Of a DNA stretch of 64,000 bases, positions 42,183 through 50,964 are shown piece after piece. Position 1 is the stretch's first letter, and the number at the start of each line of letters is the position of its first letter. The notes beneath the pieces are model-generated. The model was not told where the DNA came from. It was given only the letters and a program-made list of their open reading frames with translations, and made no database searches. A program made the translations under genes and the position numbers. Source of the stretch: Gemmatimonadota bacterium (GTDB lineage Bacteria > Gemmatimonadota > Gemmatimonadetes > Longimicrobiales > Gaopeijiaceae); the NCBI GenBank assembly GCA_022340865.1, contig JAJDNC010000052.1, positions 1-64,000 of the forward strand. Reading direction: 5' to 3'.

Positions 42183-42980
42183 CTAGCCGGCGGAGCCTTC
42201 CTCCGACCCCACCGTCGCGCCGCCACGGGGTTGACCGATGCCCAGCGGCAGGATGCTCTCCACCGTCGCCGACTCCGGCACGAAGGGGACCCACTTCAAG
42301 ACGGCTGCCATCTCCTCACGGGTGCGCGCCTGGATCCGGACGGCGAGGTACCTGCGGTTCACGAAGAGGGTCGGAAGCGGGTGGACGCCCGACGGCATGA
42401 TCTGCTCCGGTGACGAGATCGCCACGAAGCGGTGGCTCTCCTGGGGCGCGGCGGCGGGCACGTCGTGAGACCTTCCGCGAAGGAGGTGGCCGTCCACCGT
42501 CCGGTAGTAATGGTCTCGAAGGGGCTCGGCCTTGTCCCGGAAGTCCGTGACGAGGGTGGGGTTGTGCAGCCGGAAGTCGAAGGCGACCTGGATGCGTGCC
42601 GGGTCGATGTTCACGGGGCTGGGACGGAATCCCGCGCGGAGCCGCTTCAGGAAGAACGGGATCCTCTGGTCGTGCGGCGGCAGGATGGCGGTGAGAGCGT
42701 CCGCCTCGTCCTCGAAGCCGGGGAGCGGCAACGCGGACAGGTAGGTGGAGAGGGACTCGCGAGCGTACGCGATTCCCGGGAGCTCCCGCCGCTGGAAGCG
42801 GAGGAGGGCCAGCACCACCACGGGACATCCCGCCAGGCGAAGGCCCACGAGCTCCCAGAAGTACCCGTCGTCTTCGGCTCCCAGATACACGCTCTCCGGC
42901 GACGGATCCACCAGAAGTCCGTGGCGCGCCCGCTCGATGTGGGTCTGGACGTGATCGACGTGGAAGCTGAACATGGTCAC
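42183..42980 (-). CDS. Conserved hypothetical protein
   Basis: A 265-residue soluble protein that I do not recognise. Segments include DDGYFWELVGLRLAG, FEDEADALTAILPPHDQRIP and RYLAVRIQARTREEM (in part). There is no signal peptide or membrane helix. The GTG at 42980 follows AAGG at 9 bases and is preferred over the ATG two codons later. The gene converges with the repeat lipoprotein at 41506-42108 and is divergent from lgt. Function unknown. Confidence 0.6.
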   Translation of the reverse strand: MTMFSFHVDHVQTHIERARHGLLVDPSPESVYLGAEDDGYFWELVGLRLAGCPVVVLALLRFQRRELPGIAYARESLSTYLSALPLPGFEDEADALTAILPPHDQRIPFFLKRLRAGFRPSPVNIDPARIQVAFDFRLHNPTLVTDFRDKAEPLRDHYYRTVDGHLLRGRSHDVPAAAPQESHRFVAISSPEQIMPSGVHPLPTLFVNRRYLAVRIQARTREEMAAVLKWVPFVPESATVESILPLGIGQPRGGATVGSEEGSAG

Positions 42981-43126
42981 GGCTTGAGCCTTAAAGAGGT
43001 CTTCCAGACTACGGATCGCGACGAGGCCGACGCAAGGAGATCGACGAGCGCGCGGTGCGGAGCACTTCCCCGTCTTCCGGGTGTTACCTCTTGCTGGTGC
43101 CCAGCTCAGGAGGTTTGTTCGTTTCC

Positions 43127-43966
43127 ATGACCATTCCCTATCCCCGCATCTCCCCCATCGCTCTGCACATCGGGCCGATCCAGATCCGCTGGTACGGCAT
43201 CATGTACCTGGTGGGGTACATCGTGGGCTACCGCCTCCTGCGCCAGCGCATCAAGCGTGGGCTCCTGGCCATGAGCGAACCGGATCTCGACGCGCTCATC
43301 GGCTACTTCGTCGTCGGCATGCTGGTGGGCGCGCGCCTCGTGTATGCCATCGTCTACCAGCCCGGCCACTATCTGAACGAACCTCTCGAGTTCTTCCGCC
43401 TTTGGCACGGCGGACTGTCCTTCCACGGAGCCATGCTGGGGATGACGGCCGCGTGTCTCGTCTTCGCCCACCGGCGCCGTATCCCCTTCTGGCAGCTCGC
43501 GGACGCCCTGGCCTACTGCGGGGCACCCGGGCTCTTCTTCGGGCGACTCGGCAACTTCATCAACGGGGAGCTCTACGGCCGTCCCAGCCATCTTCCGTGG
43601 GCGATGATCTTCCCCTCCGACCCGCTGCACATCCCGAGGCATCCGTCGGAGCTCTACGAGGCCCTGGGCGAGGGTGTTCTCGTCTTTCTCCTCCTGGTGG
43701 TCCTGCAGCGCCGGTCGCTGAAGAGGAACTGGTACCGTCCCGGACTTCTCGCCGCGGCGTTCCTCATGCTCTACGGCACGGTGCGCTTCCTTCTGGAGTT
43801 CACGCGGCAGCCCGACCCGCAGCTCGGCCTGGTGCTGGGGCCGTTCGACATGGGTCAGGTGCTGTGCGCGGGCATGATCGTGGCGGGGGCGATCCTGATG
43901 GCGTTCCTCTACCGCGGAGAGCGGCCGGAGCCCCCGCCGGCTCCCGACCCCGCCAGGAGCGGGTGA
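43127..43966 (+). CDS. lgt: Prolipoprotein diacylglyceryl transferase
   Basis: A 279-residue inner-membrane enzyme with about seven helices. It transfers diacylglyceryl from phosphatidylglycerol to the lipobox cysteine of prolipoproteins, the first step of lipoprotein maturation, and fits the many lipobox proteins in this window. Signatures: IRWYGIMYLVGY, WHGGLSFHGAMLG with the catalytic-region His, RLGNFINGELYGRP and RHPSELYEA. The ATG at 43127 has AGGAGG 13 bases upstream, a rather long spacing. Its last 58 bases overlap the convergent propeller gene. Confidence 0.95.
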   Translation: MTIPYPRISPIALHIGPIQIRWYGIMYLVGYIVGYRLLRQRIKRGLLAMSEPDLDALIGYFVVGMLVGARLVYAIVYQPGHYLNEPLEFFRLWHGGLSFHGAMLGMTAACLVFAHRRRIPFWQLADALAYCGAPGLFFGRLGNFINGELYGRPSHLPWAMIFPSDPLHIPRHPSELYEALGEGVLVFLLLVVLQRRSLKRNWYRPGLLAAAFLMLYGTVRFLLEFTRQPDPQLGLVLGPFDMGQVLCAGMIVAGAILMAFLYRGERPEPPPAPDPARSG

Positions 43967-45099
43967 CGCTGGACGTGCTCCACGTCCAGGGAGTCACGCC
44001 AGACACCCAGGACGTCCTTCCCACCGATGTCCATGGGCTGGAAGCGTGGCGGCATGACGACGTCGCCCAGCAGGCGCCCGGTCGCGTCGAAGACGAACCA
44101 GTCGCCGGGCGCCTGGGGATCCTCGTCGAACGCCTTCGCCCAGACGTTGCCCGCCGCGTCCAGGAGCAGGCCCGAGATGGCCGGGAAGGTGGGCGGCTCC
44201 GGAATCTGCGGCCGTCCCGCGACCTGCGGGCCCACATCGGCTGCCGTCACCGGACGCGCCGTCCAGGGCATGCGCACGATCCGGCGGAGCGTGCCGCGGG
44301 AATCGTACGTCCGGATCTCGAAGGTCTCGGACGTGGCCACGTCGACATCCGCGGAGTCCACCGCGAACCACGTGTGACGGGCGAACCTCGCGTGGACCAG
44401 GACGCCCTGTACGACGGCGAGCTCGTCCCCGGGCACGGTGGTGAGCGAATCCAGGAGCGTCCCGTCCGGCCCGAAGCGCTCCAGCCGGTACGACGGCCGC
44501 ACCAGGCCGACGCCCCCTCCGGAGGACGCCGTGGGCACGGTCACGCGGCCCAGGAAGGTGCCGTCCCCGAAGGCACCCAGGAGCTGACTGTGAATCCTCC
44601 CGTGGGCGGGTGATGTAGGGGCGAGGGTGCGCGCGAAGTGCCCGTCGTCGGCGAAGATGGAGACGCGGTCGCGGAAGGGGTCGAACGCCGCCAGCGAGTC
44701 GGGGCCGAGGAGCCGGAGCCACCCGAGCATCCGGAACTCCCCCGGACCCTCGCCCGACCGCCCCAGCGTGAGGAGGGGATGCCCCCCGGCGTCGAAGATC
44801 AGGATGCGCGGCGTCTGGTCCGCCACCGCGATGCGCCCGTCGGGGAAGCGAACGACGGCGGACACGCGGTCGAAGGCGATCCCGTCGGCGCCGCCGATGT
44901 CCAGCGTCGTCTCGGTACCCACCTGTCGGAAGCGGTGCGCCGCCGGGGCCGCGTTGTCCACCACGGTGATCCCGGCACTGTCCCGCACCGACGCGGTGTT
45001 CGAAGTGCGCCCGGCACAGGCGGAGGCCAGCACGACCACCGTCGCCAGCGGAAACCCGCAGCGCCATGGCCCGACGAACGATCTCCCTGGCATCCGCAT
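43909..45099 (-). CDS. Six-bladed beta-propeller lipoprotein
   Basis: A 396-residue exported protein with lipobox ASAC (cysteine about residue 28) and repeated propeller blades: VVRFPDGRIAVADQT, LGRSGEGPGEFRML, SGLLLDAAGNVWAKA. It is the same type as the protein at 4189-5457. A ligand-binding or scaffolding role outside the cytoplasm is assumed. The ATG at 45099 follows GAGGACTTCG; longer in-frame starts upstream would place basic residues before the signal and are less likely. Its 3' end overlaps lgt by 58 bases. Confidence 0.8.
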   Translation of the reverse strand: MRMPGRSFVGPWRCGFPLATVVVLASACAGRTSNTASVRDSAGITVVDNAAPAAHRFRQVGTETTLDIGGADGIAFDRVSAVVRFPDGRIAVADQTPRILIFDAGGHPLLTLGRSGEGPGEFRMLGWLRLLGPDSLAAFDPFRDRVSIFADDGHFARTLAPTSPAHGRIHSQLLGAFGDGTFLGRVTVPTASSGGGVGLVRPSYRLERFGPDGTLLDSLTTVPGDELAVVQGVLVHARFARHTWFAVDSADVDVATSETFEIRTYDSRGTLRRIVRMPWTARPVTAADVGPQVAGRPQIPEPPTFPAISGLLLDAAGNVWAKAFDEDPQAPGDWFVFDATGRLLGDVVMPPRFQPMDIGGKDVLGVWRDSLDVEHVQRHPLLAGSGAGGGSGRSPR

Positions 45100-45216
45100 C
45101 GAAGTCCTCGAGGATACTGTCGGCGCAAGGGTAGCCCCGGAGCGCACATCTCGACAGTGCACCTTCGCACGCGATGGTGCGACACTTAGCGGACCCCCGG
45201 CGTGGAGGACTCACGC

Positions 45217-45645
45217 ATGACCGACCCCACCACCTACGAGCTCCGTCCCATCGGAACCGTGCGATCCGGCCTGAAGCAGCGCGAGGATGCGCCGCGCCAG
45301 GGCTTCGCCGGCGCCCCCGACGCCTGGCTCGAGCTCGCGGACGAGTTCCGTGACGGGCTTCTGGGCGTGGAGCCCGGCAGCGAGCTCGTCGTCCTCACCT
45401 GGCTCCACCTCTCCGACCGCACCATGCTCCAGGTCCGCCCGTCCCACGATCCCGAGCGGCGCCTCAAGGGCGTGTTCATCACACGCTCCCCGGTACGCCC
45501 CAACCCCATCGGGATCCATCCGGTCACGGTGCTGGAGGTCGATGGTACCCGCCTGCACGTGGAGCCGCTGGAGGCCGTGGACGGCACCCCGGTCATCGAC
45601 ATCAAGGTGTCGATGAAGGCCCGCCAGAGCGACGAGGCGCGCTAG
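45217..45645 (+). CDS. trmO: TsaA/TrmO-type tRNA modification methyltransferase
   Basis: A 142-residue protein of the TsaA/TrmO fold. TrmO uses S-adenosylmethionine to methylate N6-threonylcarbamoyladenosine at position 37 of tRNAs. Signatures: PIGTVRSGL near the N-terminus, LVVLTWLHLSDR, and SPVRPNPIGIHPVTVLE (the family hallmark RPNPIG). The ATG at 45217 has GGAGG 8 bases upstream. The gene is divergent from the propeller lipoprotein and stands alone. The protein lacks the C-terminal extension of some TrmO forms, so activity on tRNA is probable but inferred. Confidence 0.85.
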   Translation: MTDPTTYELRPIGTVRSGLKQREDAPRQGFAGAPDAWLELADEFRDGLLGVEPGSELVVLTWLHLSDRTMLQVRPSHDPERRLKGVFITRSPVRPNPIGIHPVTVLEVDGTRLHVEPLEAVDGTPVIDIKVSMKARQSDEAR

Positions 45646-45684
45646 CGAGCCGTTGTCATCGGCGCCGGGTGCCGCCCCTCCGAC

Positions 45685-47835
45685 TCACACCTTCATCGTC
45701 TTCTCGTACTCGGCCCCCACGGCCCCGCCCCGGCACGCCGGACCCGCCAGGAACTCGGCGGCCAGCTTGGCGCTGACGCCCAGCGCATCCCCGAGGGACT
45801 TGGAGCACGCCTCCCCGACGCACGCGACGATGGCCTTGCGAGCCTCCTCCGCGGCGGGGCTGTCGGCCTCGGGAATGCCCGCCACCTCCTTCGGCGCGCC
45901 CTTCAGCGGCCCTTCCACGAGAGGCCGCGCGCTTCCGTCGGCCTCCCGGGCCAGGCTCCAGGCCTTCGTCAGGGCGTCCTCCAGCGGGCCGGCGTAGTCC
46001 ACCAGCCATCCCACCGCGTCGGTTGCGGCCACCGGCTTGCCCGTGAGGAGCATCTCCAGGACGCGCGGCCACGAGTCCTTCGGCGCCTTGCGGAGAGGCC
46101 AGTGGCAGCCCTCCATCCCCGGGACCACCGGGAGCCCCACCTCGGGCCATCCCAGGCGCGCGTCCTCCACCGCCACTACGTGGTGGCAGTGCACCATGAG
46201 CTCGAGCATGCCCCCCAGGCAGCGCTTGCCGGGGATCATCGCCACGGACGTGCGGAACTCGTCGTTGAGGCGCCGGGCGGTGCGCGACCAGCCGTCGGTG
46301 ATGGCGAGGCCGGCCTTGAGGTCCTCCAGGGCCGCGTAGAAGTCGCTGGTGTCGGCGCCCACCATCTGCGTGGAGATGTGGAAGTCGCCGGTGACGATGA
46401 CGCGGTCGATGCCCTCGGCGCGCAGCCAGTCCAGGGCACGGTTGAGCTCGGCGTCCACCTCCCACCCGTAGCTCTCCCGGCTCAGCGTCACGACCCCCAC
46501 GGTGCCGTCGTGCTCGGCGTTGACGTAGAGCTGCTGCCATTCGGGGGAGTCCATGTCCTTCACCGCGTCGGGGAACCACGAAGCCTTCGACTTCGCCTCC
46601 GGGTGCAGGCGATGGTACGCCTCGACGGTCTCGACGACGGCTTCGGGCCCCATGTCGCGCATCACCGCCAGGATCCCCTTGCGGAACTGGGCGCACAGCT
46701 CGCCGATGGCGTTCATGTGGGCCAGGTGCGCGCGCTTCTCGTGGAGCATCAGGCTCGTCATCTGGAAGAGCGGTCCCAGGATCCAGGTGCGGAACGCCGC
46801 ATGCTCCTCGTCGGAGAGCTTCCAGTCCACCAGCGGCCGGAAGTGGTTGGGGGGATACCACTCCTGCCCGGTATCCTTGCGCTCCACCAGATCCGCGGTG
46901 GGCATGAACAGCTCGCCGTACGTGCCGGCCAGGTGGTGCAGGCACGACCAGGTGAGGAAGTCCGCGCCTTTCGCGCCGATGGCGTCGTGGGCGCGGAAGG
47001 GGTTCGGCCCCAGGAGCTTGCGCACGAACTTGTCCACCTTCCAGTAGGGCATGTTCGTGGCGTCGTGGTAGCGGAGGCCCGCCAGCGCGATGCCGCAGAA
47101 GAGCACGTCCAGGATGAACGACCAGTTGTCACCCACCGGGAGGGGGATGAGCCCCAGAGCCCACAGCAGCTTCGTCACCGCGGAGGGCTCGTCCTCGACG
47201 ATCTCCCAGATCTTGTTGATCTCGTGGGGGAACGCCGGGTGCGCGACGCCCACGCCGAGCTCGGAGGCGGGGAAGCCCGAGGTCACCGAGCGGATCTCGA
47301 TGCCGGGGAAGGCCGCGCGGAAGATCTCGTAGTGGGCGCGCTTGATCTCCAGGACCTCGGGGATCGCCTCCAGCAGGAAGCGCGGCCGCATGGCCTTCAG
47401 CTCGGAGGGCAACGACTTGCCGTCGTACGTGAGGCGCACGACGCTCCCCATGATGCGGTCGGCGCCGGCCTTGCCGAAGGCGCTCACCAGCCCGGCGTAC
47501 TGCTGGCCGATGCCGTCGGGAGCACCGGGGAAGTCCAGCGCCACCAGGGGCACCCCGTAGGGCTGGAGACGCGACGCGAACTGCATGGTCTTGCCCGCGC
47601 CCACGATGCCGTTGGCGCCGGAGATGACCATGGCGCCGCGCTCGCCGGGAGGCCCGAAGACCTCGTCCACCAGCGCCGCGGGGTCGGCCGGAAGTGATCC
47701 CCGGCGGAAGATCTCCAGGACGCTGCCGAGGCCCAGGGTCTCGAGAGTCGGCTGCCTGAGGGTGTGGATCTCCTTGACCGCGCCCTTCGCTTCGGCGGCT
47801 GCGGCCTTCTTCTGCTTCTCTATCGTCTTGACCAT
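45685..47835 (-). CDS. 3-hydroxyacyl-CoA dehydrogenase/enoyl-CoA hydratase fusion
   Basis: A 716-residue bifunctional beta-oxidation protein. Residues about 60-330 form a 3-hydroxyacyl-CoA dehydrogenase: VISGANGIVGAGKTM as the NAD-binding glycine region and VAHPAFPHEINKIWEIVE, which contains the catalytic His and Glu counterparts. Residues about 460-700 form a crotonase: VIVTGDFHISTQMVG and GKRCLGGMLELMVHCHHVV, DARLGWPEVGLPVVPG with the hydratase glutamate. The order dehydrogenase-then-hydratase is the reverse of FadB and like FadN. The glycine region departs from the usual GxGxxG. It starts 13 bases after the thiolase gene, so the two form an operon for thiolytic acyl-CoA oxidation. Confidence 0.82.
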   Translation of the reverse strand: MVKTIEKQKKAAAAEAKGAVKEIHTLRQPTLETLGLGSVLEIFRRGSLPADPAALVDEVFGPPGERGAMVISGANGIVGAGKTMQFASRLQPYGVPLVALDFPGAPDGIGQQYAGLVSAFGKAGADRIMGSVVRLTYDGKSLPSELKAMRPRFLLEAIPEVLEIKRAHYEIFRAAFPGIEIRSVTSGFPASELGVGVAHPAFPHEINKIWEIVEDEPSAVTKLLWALGLIPLPVGDNWSFILDVLFCGIALAGLRYHDATNMPYWKVDKFVRKLLGPNPFRAHDAIGAKGADFLTWSCLHHLAGTYGELFMPTADLVERKDTGQEWYPPNHFRPLVDWKLSDEEHAAFRTWILGPLFQMTSLMLHEKRAHLAHMNAIGELCAQFRKGILAVMRDMGPEAVVETVEAYHRLHPEAKSKASWFPDAVKDMDSPEWQQLYVNAEHDGTVGVVTLSRESYGWEVDAELNRALDWLRAEGIDRVIVTGDFHISTQMVGADTSDFYAALEDLKAGLAITDGWSRTARRLNDEFRTSVAMIPGKRCLGGMLELMVHCHHVVAVEDARLGWPEVGLPVVPGMEGCHWPLRKAPKDSWPRVLEMLLTGKPVAATDAVGWLVDYAGPLEDALTKAWSLAREADGSARPLVEGPLKGAPKEVAGIPEADSPAAEEARKAIVACVGEACSKSLGDALGVSAKLAAEFLAGPACRGGAVGAEYEKTMKV

Positions 47836-47848
47836 CGTCAGCGGCTCC

Positions 47849-49048
47849 TCACGAGACCTTGAACAACGCGGCGATGCCGACGTCGCCGGCGGCACATCCG
47901 AAGATGAGCGCGTACCCTCCGCCCAGATCCACGGCTTCCTCCAGCGCCTCGATGAGCACCCGGGTGAGCGTCGGACCCTGGGGGTGTCCCCAGACCAGCG
48001 AGCACCCCGTGTTGTTCATCTTCCTCCAGTCGTAGCCCATGATCTTCGAGAAGACCACGTCGTTGACGGCGAACGGGTTGTGGTTCTTCGCCACGGCCAC
48101 GTCGTCCATCTTCATGCCCAGCCGGTCCAGCAGCTTCTGCACCGCCAGGGCCGGCGCCTCGGGCATGAGGCTCGGGTGCGTGCGGACCTCCGCCTTGCCC
48201 ACGATGCGGATGTCGATCTCCGGCCGGGGACTGAGCTCCTTCGCCCTGCCCTCCGTGGTCACCAGCAGTGTCGCCATGCCGTCGGAGGCGTGGGTCTGCG
48301 TGCCGCTGGTGACGCACGTGTCCAGCTCGCGCTGGGCGGCGAGGGCCGCGCGGGTGATCTGCCGCACCCCCTTGTCGTCGTCGATGCGCCCCAGGGGCTT
48401 GCCGGCGACGTTCAGGACGTCCAGCGGGACCAGCACGCGGTCCAGGAAGCCCGACGCCTTCGCCTGGAAGTACTGCTCGTAGCGTAGGTACGCGACGTCG
48501 TCGGTCTCCGCGCGGTCCGTCTTGTACTTGCGGGCCGTGATCCCCGCGGCGGTGATCATCGCGTTCCCGGTGGCGGGGTCGAACCCGAAGTTGTCCCACA
48601 CGTCGGCGATGGCCTGGGTGCGCTCATGGGCGCGGCGCTCCGGAAAGACGCCCACCGGCGAGTCGCTGGTGCGGTCGAAGGTGAGCACCCCCACCACGTC
48701 GTTGGCGCCGGACTCCACCTCCGCCGTGGCGGCCAGCACCGCCTGGAGCCCCGTGGCGCACGCCTGCTCCACGTGGTATCCGGGGATGCGGTTCCCCATG
48801 CAGCTCGCCACCAGTGGCGCCGTCCAGAACTTCCAGTGCCAGGGGATGGTGGAGCCCAGGACGAGGTAATCCAGCTCACTCACGGGAACGCCGCGCAGGC
48901 CGAGAATGCGGGCGGCGGACTCGCCGGCGAACTGGCCGATGTTCACCTCGGCCAGCGCCGAGGTCTGCCATGCCGGGAAGTAGCTGCTCCCCCAGGTCCC
49001 ATACGGGATCCGGGTGGAGGGGAAGCGGGTGCGGTCGGGAGTGCTCAT
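47849..49048 (-). CDS. Thiolase-family acyl-CoA acetyltransferase
   Basis: A 399-residue thiolase. The nucleophile Cys97 is in EQACATGLQAV; the second triad elements are VWGHPQGPT (His) and ALIFGCAAGD (Cys). The family start (PSTRIPYGTWGSSYFPAWQ, in part) and KNHNPFAVND are recognised. It cleaves 3-ketoacyl-CoA to acetyl-CoA and a shortened acyl-CoA, or the reverse. It is the first gene of a two-gene operon with the dehydrogenase/hydratase fusion, so the main steps of beta-oxidation lie side by side; the acyl-CoA dehydrogenase is not in the window. The neighbouring gene upstream is divergent. Confidence 0.87.
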   Translation of the reverse strand: MSTPDRTRFPSTRIPYGTWGSSYFPAWQTSALAEVNIGQFAGESAARILGLRGVPVSELDYLVLGSTIPWHWKFWTAPLVASCMGNRIPGYHVEQACATGLQAVLAATAEVESGANDVVGVLTFDRTSDSPVGVFPERRAHERTQAIADVWDNFGFDPATGNAMITAAGITARKYKTDRAETDDVAYLRYEQYFQAKASGFLDRVLVPLDVLNVAGKPLGRIDDDKGVRQITRAALAAQRELDTCVTSGTQTHASDGMATLLVTTEGRAKELSPRPEIDIRIVGKAEVRTHPSLMPEAPALAVQKLLDRLGMKMDDVAVAKNHNPFAVNDVVFSKIMGYDWRKMNNTGCSLVWGHPQGPTLTRVLIEALEEAVDLGGGYALIFGCAAGDVGIAALFKVS

Positions 49049-49355
49049 GACGTGAACGGCTCTCTTGCTCTTGGTTCAGGCGCCGTCGAACCGGCGCTCC
49101 TGGTGGCGGCGTTCGTGCCTCGGCGCCGTCCGGGTCCGGCCGGCTCCAGGCTGTCGATGGAGCCGGCCGCCGCGACGGCGCCCGCCGCCGGGAGGGATAG
49201 TGAAAACTACCCGATGCAATCCATCGGGCAACGACGGGGGCGGGGTCGCGAGACGGGAGCGGCGATCCCCGTCACGGCGAAAGCGACTGAACTCTTTCCG
49301 GCTGCCGAGCGTCCTCGGGACAACGGACCACGACGAGCCTCCGACAAGGCGTGCG
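49049..49355. other. Intergenic region, 307 bases
   Basis: Divergent spacer between the thiolase operon and the second ECF sigma gene. It contains the palindrome at 49210-49228 next to a TGAAAAC sequence; otherwise no feature is seen. Confidence 0.45.
49210..49228. promoter_or_regulatory. Palindromic element upstream of ECF sigma gene
   Basis: CCCGATG-CAATC-CATCGGG is a perfect 7-bp dyad with a 5-base centre, 128 bases before the sigma ATG. A TGAAAAC motif directly upstream (49201-49207) resembles an ECF -35 element. It could be an operator or an autoregulatory site, but this is inferred from position alone. Confidence 0.4.
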
Positions 49356-49958
49356 ATGACCGCGAAGGAGCTCGGTTCGAGAGAGCGCCTCCTGGAGCAC
49401 CTGACGGTGCTTCGGTGCCAGGCCGGTGACGCGGACGCGTTCGCTCGGCTGTACCGGAAGTACCGAGGTGGGGTGAGGGCGTACCTCTCCCGTTTCGTGG
49501 GTCCGGATGCGGCGGAGGATGCGCTTCAGGAGGTATGGGTGACGGTCTACCGGCGGATCGCCCAGCTCACGGACCCCGGGAGATTCCGTGTCTGGCTCTT
49601 CCGCATCGCCCGCAGCAGGGCCTTCGACGCGCTCCGCCGCGAGAAGAGGCGCCAGGCGCTGTGGCACGCCGCCGCCAGGGAGGCGAGTGAAGTGGAGAAG
49701 CCAGACGTGGAAACGGCGCTCTGGGACCTTCCGGATCGGGGAGTCGAGACGGCCATGGCTCATCTGTCGCCCGAGCACCGTGAGGTCCTTCAGCTGCGGT
49801 TCTTCCAGGATCTGGAGTACGCCGAGATCGCCGCCGTGGTGGGATGTCCCATCGGCACCATCCGGTCGCGTCTGTACCACGCGAAGGCCGCGGTCCGCGA
49901 AGTCCTCACTCGGATGAATCCGAGCCCCCAGGGGGGCCGACAAGGAGGAGTTCCATGA
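49356..49958 (+). CDS. ECF RNA polymerase sigma factor
   Basis: A 200-residue ECF sigma factor. Region 2: AGDADAFARLYRKYRGGVRAYLSRF and DALQEVWVTVYRR, with FRVWLFRIARSRAFDALRR (in parts). Region 4: LSPEHREVLQLRFFQDLEYAEIA and GTIRSRLYHAKAAVREVL (in parts). The ATG at 49356 has AAGG 8 bases upstream. The last bases (ATGA) contain the start of a small membrane protein, so the two are translationally coupled and the latter is the best candidate for an anti-sigma factor. The stimulus is unknown. Confidence 0.9.
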   Translation: MTAKELGSRERLLEHLTVLRCQAGDADAFARLYRKYRGGVRAYLSRFVGPDAAEDALQEVWVTVYRRIAQLTDPGRFRVWLFRIARSRAFDALRREKRRQALWHAAAREASEVEKPDVETALWDLPDRGVETAMAHLSPEHREVLQLRFFQDLEYAEIAAVVGCPIGTIRSRLYHAKAAVREVLTRMNPSPQGGRQGGVP

Positions 49959-50341
49959 CGAAGTCGCATAGGTCCCACGAGGACGCCCTGCAGGCGATCA
50001 TCGACGGAGAGACGAAGCGCGATCGTCTGGCGCGTCGGGTGAGCATGGGCGCTTGGCTGGTCACGTTCCTGGTGCTCATCGGCTTCGGCGCCGTGATCGG
50101 CCAGAACGTGGCGAGGACCTGGAGGCTCGCCAGAGCAGGCATCGTGCAGCATGGCCAGGTCCTCGAGGGCCTCGTGCCGTTGCTCGTGGTGGTGGGCACC
50201 ACCAGTCTGTTGCTCGCACTCGTCAGCACGGCTGCGGTCTTCCTGCGTCAGAGGACGGCGAGCCTGGCGGACATCCAGCTTCGGCTGGCCACCCTGGAGG
50301 CGATGCTCGGCGGAGATCAGGGGGGTGGGCGCGAGCTATGA
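49955..50341 (+). CDS. Two-helix membrane protein coupled to the ECF sigma factor
   Basis: A 128-residue protein with two hydrophobic helices (about 30-50, GAWLVTFLVLIGFGAVIG; about 72-96, GLVPLLVVVGTTSLLLALVS, in part), a charged N-terminal segment and a C-terminal helical tail (RTASLADIQLRLATLE). It overlaps the sigma gene by ATGA and has a very strong AAGGAGGAG ribosome-binding site. No zinc-finger anti-sigma motif is present, so if it controls the sigma factor it is of an unrecognised type. Topology suggests cytoplasmic N- and C-termini. Confidence 0.68.
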   Translation: MTKSHRSHEDALQAIIDGETKRDRLARRVSMGAWLVTFLVLIGFGAVIGQNVARTWRLARAGIVQHGQVLEGLVPLLVVVGTTSLLLALVSTAAVFLRQRTASLADIQLRLATLEAMLGGDQGGGREL

Positions 50342-50412
50342 CGCGGCGTGAGGGGAGCCCATAAGTGCCGGCCGGCCCCGACGCGCCGGCCCGACGTCGC
50401 GAGGAGGATCTG

Positions 50413-50781
50413 GTGGAAACGCACGTGGTGAACCTGGAAGCGGCCTGCGCCGCGCTCTCCGACCTGTGGTCGCCCAGGGTCGTGGCCCGCGTGGGGGACC
50501 AGTACGTGAAGGTGGCCAGGGTGCAGGGGGAGCTCGTCTGGCACGCGCACGAGCACGAGGACGAGCTCTTCCTGGTCCTCAAGGGCCGTCTGCGGATCCA
50601 GCTCGAGGACGGTGAGGTGTCGCTGGGGCCGGGGGAGCTCTTCGTCGTGCCCGCGGGCGTGCGCCACAACCCCGTGGCGGAAGAGGAGTGCTGGCTCGCG
50701 CTGGTGGAGCCCGTCGCCACCAGGCACACCGGGGACGTGGTCACGGAGCGGACACGCTCCATCGAGGAGCAGCTGGGGTAG
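50413..50781 (+). CDS. Small cupin-domain protein
   Basis: A 122-residue single-domain cupin. The two cupin motifs are visible: WHAHEHEDELFLVLKGRLRI (metal-binding His/Glu cluster, given in part) and GPGELFVVPAGVRHNPV. Such proteins are small metal-binding beta-barrels with dioxygenase, isomerase or sensing roles; none can be fixed here. The GTG at 50413 has GAGGAGG at 5 bases and matches the family start (NLEAACAALSDLWSP). A GTG at 50365 would add 16 low-complexity residues. Confidence 0.8.
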   Translation: METHVVNLEAACAALSDLWSPRVVARVGDQYVKVARVQGELVWHAHEHEDELFLVLKGRLRIQLEDGEVSLGPGELFVVPAGVRHNPVAEEECWLALVEPVATRHTGDVVTERTRSIEEQLG

Positions 50782-50964
50782 GCGGCGGCGCGGCGCGTCT
50801 CCTCGGCGCATGGAAGGGTTGCGGGTGCCATCCCCTGGAAGTCTCCGCCTCCCGCTTGCCCGCCGCGCACCCCCCACCTACCGTCACCCCCCCCGCCGGA
50901 GCGGCCGTCCCGCCGGCCCTTTCCCGAGGCGGGTCGAATGCAGTCCCTGAAGGGGAGACGTCCA

